From NCBI GenBank assembly GCA_016711105.1, contig JADJTO010000035.1, forward strand, positions 99,396 to 163,395: 64,000 bases of DNA. The letters run 5' to 3'. Shown piece by piece: positions 59,745 to 64,000 of the stretch (its first letter is position 1; each line of letters begins with the position of its first letter). Both the position numbers and the translations under genes were made by a program. This stretch comes from Micropruina sp. (GTDB taxonomy: Bacteria; Actinomycetota; Actinomycetes; Propionibacteriales; Propionibacteriaceae). The notes below the pieces were generated by a model. That model was not told the DNA's origin. It searched no databases and was given only the letters and a program-made list of their open reading frames with translations.

Positions 59745-59763
59745 GATACCCCAGTGGGGTATC
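59745..59763. promoter_or_regulatory. Orphan CsoR/CstR-type operator-like palindrome
   Basis: GATACCCCAGTGGGGTATC, 8-bp arms around AGT. The arm motif GGGATACCCC is repeated exactly 20 bp to the left (59723-59732 and 59743-59752). It shares ATACCCC and GGGGTAT arms with the palindrome at 30681 but has no gene directly behind it. Confidence 0.5.
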
Positions 59764-59794
59764 GGGAGACCCAGGGATACTACTACCGGAATAG

Positions 59795-59820
59795 TTGCAT
59801 GCAATAGCGTGCAATAGCGT
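59795..59820. repeat. Palindrome TTGCATGCAA and tandem GCAATAGCGT repeats
   Basis: A 10-bp palindrome (59795-59804) runs into two exact 10-bp repeats GCAATAGCGT (59801-59810, 59811-59820). The core GTGCAATAG recurs at 60110-60118. Confidence 0.7.
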
Positions 59821-60060
59821 TATGGCTAGCCGTGGCGCTCATCGCAGGGGACGTTTCGGTGGACGGCGGCAATTTCGGGGCCGTTTCCCTGGGTGACGGG
59901 CACCTCAGGCGCCTCGCGACGAGCCAGAGGCCCCGGACGTTGACCGCCACCCGTCTCGTCGGCGACGGTCATCGTCTTACCTTGTCAGATGCCGCTTTTC
60001 GACTCGCGAGGTACTCTGGATCAGTCATCAACGGTGGTCCCGATAGGGGTGGGGGTATAG

Positions 60061-60128
60061 CCAGAAATGGCCAGAGATGGACACTGAACGCGTCCTTGTT
60101 GCACACGGCGTGCAATAGCCGTGCAATA
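60061..60128. repeat. Direct repeats CCAGAAATGG/CCAGAGATGG and GTGCAATA copies
   Basis: Two tandem near-identical 10-mers (60061-60080), then TTGCAC (60099), GTGCAATAG (60110) and GTGCAATA (60121). Spacing and proximity to the tRNA fragment fit arm-type recombinase binding sites. Confidence 0.6.
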
Positions 60129-60156
60129 TGTCCTAGTCAGCGAGGCATTCGGGTCA

Positions 60157-60200
60157 CTCATAATCCCTGGGTCGTGGGTTCGAGCCCCACCCGCCCCACC
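60157..60200 (+). other. 3' half of a tRNA gene (anticodon CAT), probable attachment-site scar
   Basis: Anticodon loop CTCATAA (60157-60163), variable loop, a perfect T arm GTGGG-TTCGAGC-CCCAC (60174-60190), then acceptor strand CCGCCCC, discriminator A and CC. The 5' half is absent: the bases before the loop do not form the anticodon stem and no GGGGCGG acceptor partner lies upstream. This is the product expected when an element integrates in the anticodon loop of a tRNA-Met or tRNA-Ile gene. Confidence 0.8.
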
Positions 60201-60213
60201 CAAAGATCGTTGT

Positions 60214-60239
60214 TCAAACCGCCGACATCGGCGGTTTGA
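60214..60239. terminator. Hairpin between the tRNA fragment and the recombinase gene
   Basis: Perfect 12-bp arms TCAAACCGCCGA / TCGGCGGTTTGA around CA. It may be the old tRNA terminator and also lies 4 bases beyond the recombinase stop. Confidence 0.6.
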
Positions 60240-60242
60240 TGC

Positions 60243-61844
60243 CTACTTTCCCCTGTCTGCCCTTGTCGGCGCACGGCGAAGGGCTTGTACGTCCGGGTTG
60301 AAGAAGACGTTGAAGGGCTCGCCGGGTTGGCCGTCGATCTGGTCGTCGGGCAGGACGTAGAGCTTGTCGAAGAAGGCCTGGTTGGCGATCCGACGCAGTG
60401 AGTCGTCGATGCTCATGTAGATGGCGTGGCAGTCTCCGGCGAGGGCGAGGCAGTCGTCGAGGTGAGCCTTGGTCTGTTCGTACTCGATGGTGCCGGTGTC
60501 GATCTGGGCATCGAGGAACGCCAGTCGCCTGGCGATGCGAGCTTGTTCCTCTCCTAGCAGGTCGATGGGGACGGCTCCGGCGTAGTGGGCCTGGAGCAGC
60601 TTGCTCCGTTCCTGCGCGAGGTCGTCGTGTTCGGCCTGGTAGGCGTCACGTTCGTTGCGGGCGATGTCGTGGACTTGGTCGAGATAGTTGCCGATGAGTT
60701 CGCGGAGGGCTTCCACGATGTGCGGCGGTATCTCGATGGTGCGGTAGTAGTCCTCGACGGCGGCTTCGATATCGGGTATGAACATGGCCTTGCGCTCGCA
60801 GTCGGTGCGCTTGGTGTGCCTGCCTGAGCACAGAGAAGTAGGGGTAGATCACCCCCGTCGGCGCGTGCGTTGGACAGGATCAGGCGGGAGCCGCACTCGC
60901 CGCAGAAGATGCTGCCTTTGAGGTAGTGATCGTGAGGCTTGGGTCTTCTCCCCGAGAGGTGATGGTTCGCCGAGGACCGCCTGGACGCGGTACCAGACTT
61001 CCCTGGCGACCAACGGTTCGTGGATGCCGTCGTAGGTCGCTCCCCGGAAGGTGACCTGCCCCTTGTAGTACGGGTTCGTCAGCATCCGGTGGATGCTCGA
61101 CAGGGCGGGGCCTTTGGCGGGGCGCTTGGGCGTGGGCATCGTGGTCAGGCCGCGGTCGATCAGTTCTTCGCGCAGCGTGATGGTCGAGTAGTTGCCGGTG
61201 GCGTAGGCCTCGAATGCCCACTTGACCAGTTCGGCGCGGTCGGGATCGAGCTCGACGGTGCGCATCTCTCGTCCCAGCTCGTCGCGCTTGCGGACGTTGA
61301 GGTAGCCGATGGGGGCTTTGCCGCTGGTGCCGCCGGTGATCGCCTTCTGTGTCATGCCCTTGGCGACCTCGTTGGCCAGGTTGCGGGAGTAGAACTCCGC
61401 GATGGTGGACATGATCCCGTGGAGCAGCATCCCCGAGGGCGTCTCGTCGATGTTCTCGGTCGCGGAGACGAGCCTGACCCCGGCTTCCTGCAGAGCGAAG
61501 TGGATGGCCACGTCGTCGGCGCGGTTGCGGGCGAGCCGGTCAATCTTGTGCACGATGCAGTAGGTGATGTCGTGCTTCTTGACGTACTCGATCATCCGCA
61601 TCAGCTCGGGCCGGTCGGCCTTGCGGGCGGACTCGCCGGCGTCGACGAACTCCTCGGTGATGATCGCGTTCAGCTCGCGGGCCTTGCGCAGGTTCGCCTC
61701 GCGCTGAGCGGGGATCGAGAAGCCCTCGTCCCGTCCTCCGCGTTCGGCCTGTTCCTTGGTGGACACCCGGAGGTAGGACACCGCGAGCGCGGTGGTCTCA
61801 CGGGAGCGCTGATGCGTCGTCGATGGTGACTGAGTGATGGTCAT
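60243..61844 (-). CDS. Large serine recombinase, with three apparent one-base insertions
   Basis: Site-specific serine recombinase. The catalytic domain starts VSYLRVSTKEQAE (nucleophile Ser), with VHKIDRLARN and EFYSRNLANEV; the recombinase domain has LREELIDRGLTT and IHRMLTNPYYKGQVTF. Three single extra bases near 60965, in CCCCC at 60852-60856 and near 60831 break the frame. Removing them restores a Cys4 zinc ribbon (FCGECGSRLILSNAR, YFSCSGRHTKRTDCERKAM) and the coiled-coil C-terminus (NERDAYQAEHDDLAQERSKLL) to the stop at 60243. The corrected length is about 532 residues. It probably excises or integrates the conjugative element that extends to the right. Confidence 0.88.
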
Positions 61845-61932
61845 GGGTCATGTTCCCTTCCCCAGAGATGGGGCCAACACGAACGGCAGTGACCGCTCGT
61901 GCGGTGCGGCTCGTAATGGGGAAGGGTTGATT

Positions 61933-62124
61933 CTACCTCGTCGGGCTCGGCCGGCCGAGCAGCGGAGCTTGATCTCGCCCTTGGTGGCGTTTCGCGTTTT
62001 GCGCGCTGCATCGCCATGCCGATGAACAGTTGCGCGAGCCGATCGACATCAGGGTCTCCCGTCGCTCTGCGACGATCCGGTAGCCGCGCATTCGGGACGG
62101 CGGTGTTCCGCGGCGCCTGGTCAT
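61933..62124 (-). CDS. Small hypothetical protein of the conjugative element, possibly frameshifted
   Basis: The start ATG at 62124 overlaps the DUF4913 stop (ATGA). It opens MTRRRGTPPSRMRGYRIVAERR. Near 62051 the other frame reads DVDRLAQLFIGMAMQRAKRE, which looks more like protein than the open frame (SIGSRNCSSAWRCSAQ), so a one-base error is likely and the true end is uncertain. I do not recognise a family. Small proteins like this, with a basic N-terminus, often lie between DUF4913 and the recombinase gene in such elements. Confidence 0.5.
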   Translation of the reverse strand: MTRRRGTPPSRMRGYRIVAERRETLMSIGSRNCSSAWRCSAQNAKRHQGRDQAPLLGRPSPTR

Positions 62125-62687
62125 GTCACTTCTCCGGTGTCGTAGTCGAGCGTGCCATAGAACGCTTCCTCGGCTCGCTGACGTTCGGCGACCTGGTCGA
62201 ACACGAACTGGACGAAGTCCTCGGCACGGTCGGTGATGACGACATCCTCGACCGGCGGGGCTGGGTCCTCGCCGGGCCAGCTCGTCTGCCGTGTCGGTCG
62301 GTCTCGGTCGAGCCGGGTGCCGGACGTCGCCACCCAATCGCGGAGCCGGGCGCGGGCGTCGGCGAAGTCGCGGTGCCATCCCAGCGGCGCGGAGCCGTGC
62401 TGCTCGGGGTCGTAGGCGCATAGCCAATGCAGGTGGAGCGCCGAGAGTTCCCACACCAGCTCGGGGTGGCGGTGCCAGAACGGCGGGACCACGCTCGCGG
62501 GTAGGCCGTAGGTGCGGCGCAGCCACGCCACCCAGTCGTTGAGCGCCAGCCATTCCTGTTCCAGCTCGTGGGCGGTCAGAAGGTTCCAGTTCACCGGACG
62601 CGGCGGTTCGGGCTGATCGAATCCTGTGGTGAGGGGCGGGCCGTCGAGGGTGCCGAGTTCGTCGGGCTCGGGTGTGTAGTCGGTCAT
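62121..62687 (-). CDS. DUF4913 protein of actinobacterial conjugative elements
   Basis: A 188-residue acidic protein. The family region WVAWLRRTYGLPASVVPPFWHRHPE (read in pieces) and ELSALHLHWLCAYDPEQ, then SAPLGWHRDFADARARLRDW, are typical of DUF4913, which is found almost only on plasmids and integrative conjugative elements of Actinomycetota. The function is unknown. The N-terminal 40 residues are disordered (TPEPDELGTLDGPPLTTG). It follows ssb by 12 bases, in one operon. Confidence 0.85.
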   Translation of the reverse strand: MTDYTPEPDELGTLDGPPLTTGFDQPEPPRPVNWNLLTAHELEQEWLALNDWVAWLRRTYGLPASVVPPFWHRHPELVWELSALHLHWLCAYDPEQHGSAPLGWHRDFADARARLRDWVATSGTRLDRDRPTRQTSWPGEDPAPPVEDVVITDRAEDFVQFVFDQVAERQRAEEAFYGTLDYDTGEVT

Positions 62688-62699
62688 CGCTCGGCCTGC

Positions 62700-63143
62700 T
62701 CACATGGTCACGGTCGCGGGTTGCGCGACCTGTCGTGGTCCTGCGGGCTCGAACGCGGCTGCTTCGCGCTCGGTGGTGCGGCGGGTGCTGCGGTCCACTT
62801 CGTAGCGGGTGCGGGCCAGGTCGTGGCCGATCCGTCGGGCGACGAACTCTTCGCCTTCGATGGCCTGTCCGTTGGCGTCGCGGTAGTTGTACTGGCGCAC
62901 GTAGCCCTCGGCGATGATCTTGTCGCCCTTGGCGAGCCGCAGGTGGCCCTGCTCGGCAGCGGCCTTGAACGCGACCAGGTGGTGGAAGGTGGTCTCCAGC
63001 TGGGTGAAGGAACCGTCCTCCTCCTGCCGGTAGTGCTCTTTGCCGACCTTCATGTAGAGCCTGGCATCCCCGCTCTCCGTCTCGGAGAGCTGCGGATCGG
63101 ACGCGATGAAGCCCGAGAACGCCTGTTGAGTCTGGATGGCCAT
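62700..63143 (-). CDS. ssb: Single-stranded DNA-binding protein (mobile-element type)
   Basis: A 147-residue OB-fold protein: QQAFSGFIASDPQLSETESG, then LETTFHHLVAFKAAAEQGHLRLAKGDKIIAEGYVRQYNY (in part) show the SSB core with the conserved KGDKIIAEGYV. The C-terminal tail lacks the acidic DDDIPF end of chromosomal SSB (it ends QPATVTM), so it may not recruit host replication proteins in the usual way. I use the ATG at 63143, which has a GGAGAC ribosome site. It is probably needed for single-stranded transfer DNA. Confidence 0.88.
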   Translation of the reverse strand: MAIQTQQAFSGFIASDPQLSETESGDARLYMKVGKEHYRQEEDGSFTQLETTFHHLVAFKAAAEQGHLRLAKGDKIIAEGYVRQYNYRDANGQAIEGEEFVARRIGHDLARTRYEVDRSTRRTTEREAAAFEPAGPRQVAQPATVTM

Positions 63144-63227
63144 CGGATGTCTCCTTGTCACCTCGCGCGACTCACGTCGTGGTCGCTGTGTCAGGCAGGT
63201 GCGCTCGTCGGTCCAGAACAGCGGCGT

Positions 63228-64000
63228 TCACGAGGGTCGGCGTAGGAGCGCTTCGAGTTCGTCGCGATCGCTGCGGAGCTGGGCGGCGTCGGGTCGGTCG
63301 GGCCAGGGGCGCAGGTCTGTGACGATGGGTGGTGCGGAGCGGAGCAGGCTGATGCCGGTGCCGAAGGGCAGAGTGCGGATGCGGTCGGGTGGCAGGATCG
63401 GGACACGGCGGACGGAGCGCTGGTTGGAGCGGGTGCCGTGGTCGCCAAGGGTGATGCTGTCGGTGTACTCGTCGCGTTCGCCGATCAACGTGGAGAGGTC
63501 TTGGAGGTCGCGGCTGTTGGACGCGCCGCCGAGGATGATCTTGACGATGCTGGCGTCCCAGATCGCGCCGGCCTGGTGCTCGCTCCACCGGTCGCGTGCC
63601 TGGGCGAGGGATTGCAGGACGGGCATGGTGGTGATGCCGGTGCCGCCGCCTTCGGCCATGAGGGTGGGTAGGGACGGCAGGGGTGCGAGGTTGCCGATTT
63701 CGTCGAGCGCGAGGAGCAGGGGTGGGTCGAGTCGGGCTCCGGGTGAGCGGGCGGCGAGTCTGCGGGCGGTTTCGATGAGGTCTTCGACGAACGCGGCGAC
63801 GAGCGCGGCTGATGCGCCGGCCCCGGCTCCGGTGGCGAGGAGGTAGAGGGTGCCTTGTTCGGTGAGGAAGGTTTCGGGGTCGAAGTGTTCGTTGGGTCCG
63901 GGTGTGACGGCATCGAGCACGCGGGGTCGGCGAGGGCTGCGAGGGCGGGGAGACGCCTTGCCAGATGCTGTCGCGGGTCTTGGGGTCGGCGTCGATCATC
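63228..64000 (-). CDS. Type IV coupling protein (TraG/VirD4-like), C-terminal part, frameshifted
   Basis: ATPase that links the relaxosome to the conjugation channel. The window holds only the C-terminal part: LLLALDEIGNLAPLPSLP (Walker B and the family's DEIGN), GTGITTMPVLQSLAQARDRW, KIILGGASNSRDLQDLSTLIG and the TraM-recognition end RRVPILPPDRIRTLPFGTG. Upstream, MIDADPKTRDSIWQGVS joins LDAVTPGPNEHFDPETF only if two one-base errors between about 63915 and 63955 are corrected. The gene continues past 64000. It marks the DNA on the right as a conjugative element. Confidence 0.85.

Larger units (their letters stand above)
59477..60156. other. Non-coding junction region with repeats and an orphan operator
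   Basis: About 680 bases without a credible gene; short open frames lack sensible codon use or family features. It holds the CsoR-like palindrome at 59745, tandem repeats at 59795-59820 and 60061-60128, and ends at a 3' half tRNA. The layout resembles the attachment end of an integrated element whose integrase gene is not here. Confidence 0.6.

Noticed and set aside
60157..60200. A complete tRNA-Met gene
   Set aside because: The T arm and acceptor strand are good, but the bases before the anticodon loop do not form the anticodon stem, and no D arm or 5' acceptor strand is found.
59832..60239. A 135-codon frame across the tRNA fragment
   Set aside because: It runs through the tRNA 3' half and the hairpin, has no recognisable domain and shows mixed codon use.

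Overview
The window comes from a high-GC Gram-positive bacterium (Actinomycetota). The evidence is codon use with G or C at nearly every third position, many leaderless genes (a TANNNT hexamer 6-8 bases before the start codon), a mycobacterial-type TatB, actinobacterial forms of DapD, GlgC and GlgA/GlgM, and the small DUF3117 protein. Gene content from about 4.5 to 23.3 kb follows the block known in Mycobacterium tuberculosis as roughly Rv1177-Rv1239 (fdxC, dapC, dapD, dapE, LOG protein, DivIVA-like protein, DUF3117, glgM, glgC, O-methyltransferase, tatB, mrp, DUF1003, MgtE-domain protein, corA). A member of the Propionibacteriales is my guess, but I cannot prove it from sequence alone.

Layout. 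1-4.4 kb: RNA turnover (RNB nuclease, RNase H, zinc-ribbon protein), a histidine phosphatase and aminopeptidase P. 4.5-11.2 kb: magnesium and membrane genes (corA, DUF2752, RDD protein, stress protein, mrp, DUF1003, MgtE/CBS protein, tatB). 11.2-24.8 kb: lysine/diaminopimelate synthesis (dapA, dapE, dapD, dapC), glycogen synthesis (glgC, glgA), ferredoxin, folD, and a secreted CotH-like protein. 24.8-30.5 kb: VanW-type cell-wall protein, SppA protease, transketolase. 30.7-33.1 kb: a three-gene sulfur-handling cluster (sulfide:quinone-reductase-like flavoprotein, DsrC/TusE, DsrE2) behind a perfect CsoR/CstR-like palindrome. 33.2-38.6 kb: glycogen-debranching/pullulanase enzyme, YbjQ, an ABC exporter and a small membrane protein. 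38.7-46.4 kb: a Tat-signal protein, an SRPBCC protein and a LacI-controlled sugar ABC transporter with a family 3 glycosidase.

46.3-64 kb is accessory DNA: VapBC, a DUF726 gene remnant, an IS1380-family element with a 4-bp target duplication touching a relE stop codon, a RelE/Phd-type pair, a two-gene unit with an Xre-ImmA/IrrE protein, a type I restriction-modification operon with an AbiE toxin-antitoxin pair placed between hsdR and hsdM, and a deoxyribosyltransferase-like protein. Next comes a non-coding junction with repeated sites and a 3' half tRNA (anticodon CAT), and then the start of a conjugative element (serine recombinase, DUF4913, SSB, type IV coupling protein).

A caution for all users: at least twelve genes, including normally essential or housekeeping ones, carry single-base frameshifts, some in compensating pairs that leave the frame open but scramble 15-25 residues. 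The pattern looks more like uncorrected sequencing indels than gene decay. I give the reconstructed gene extents and say where each shift lies.
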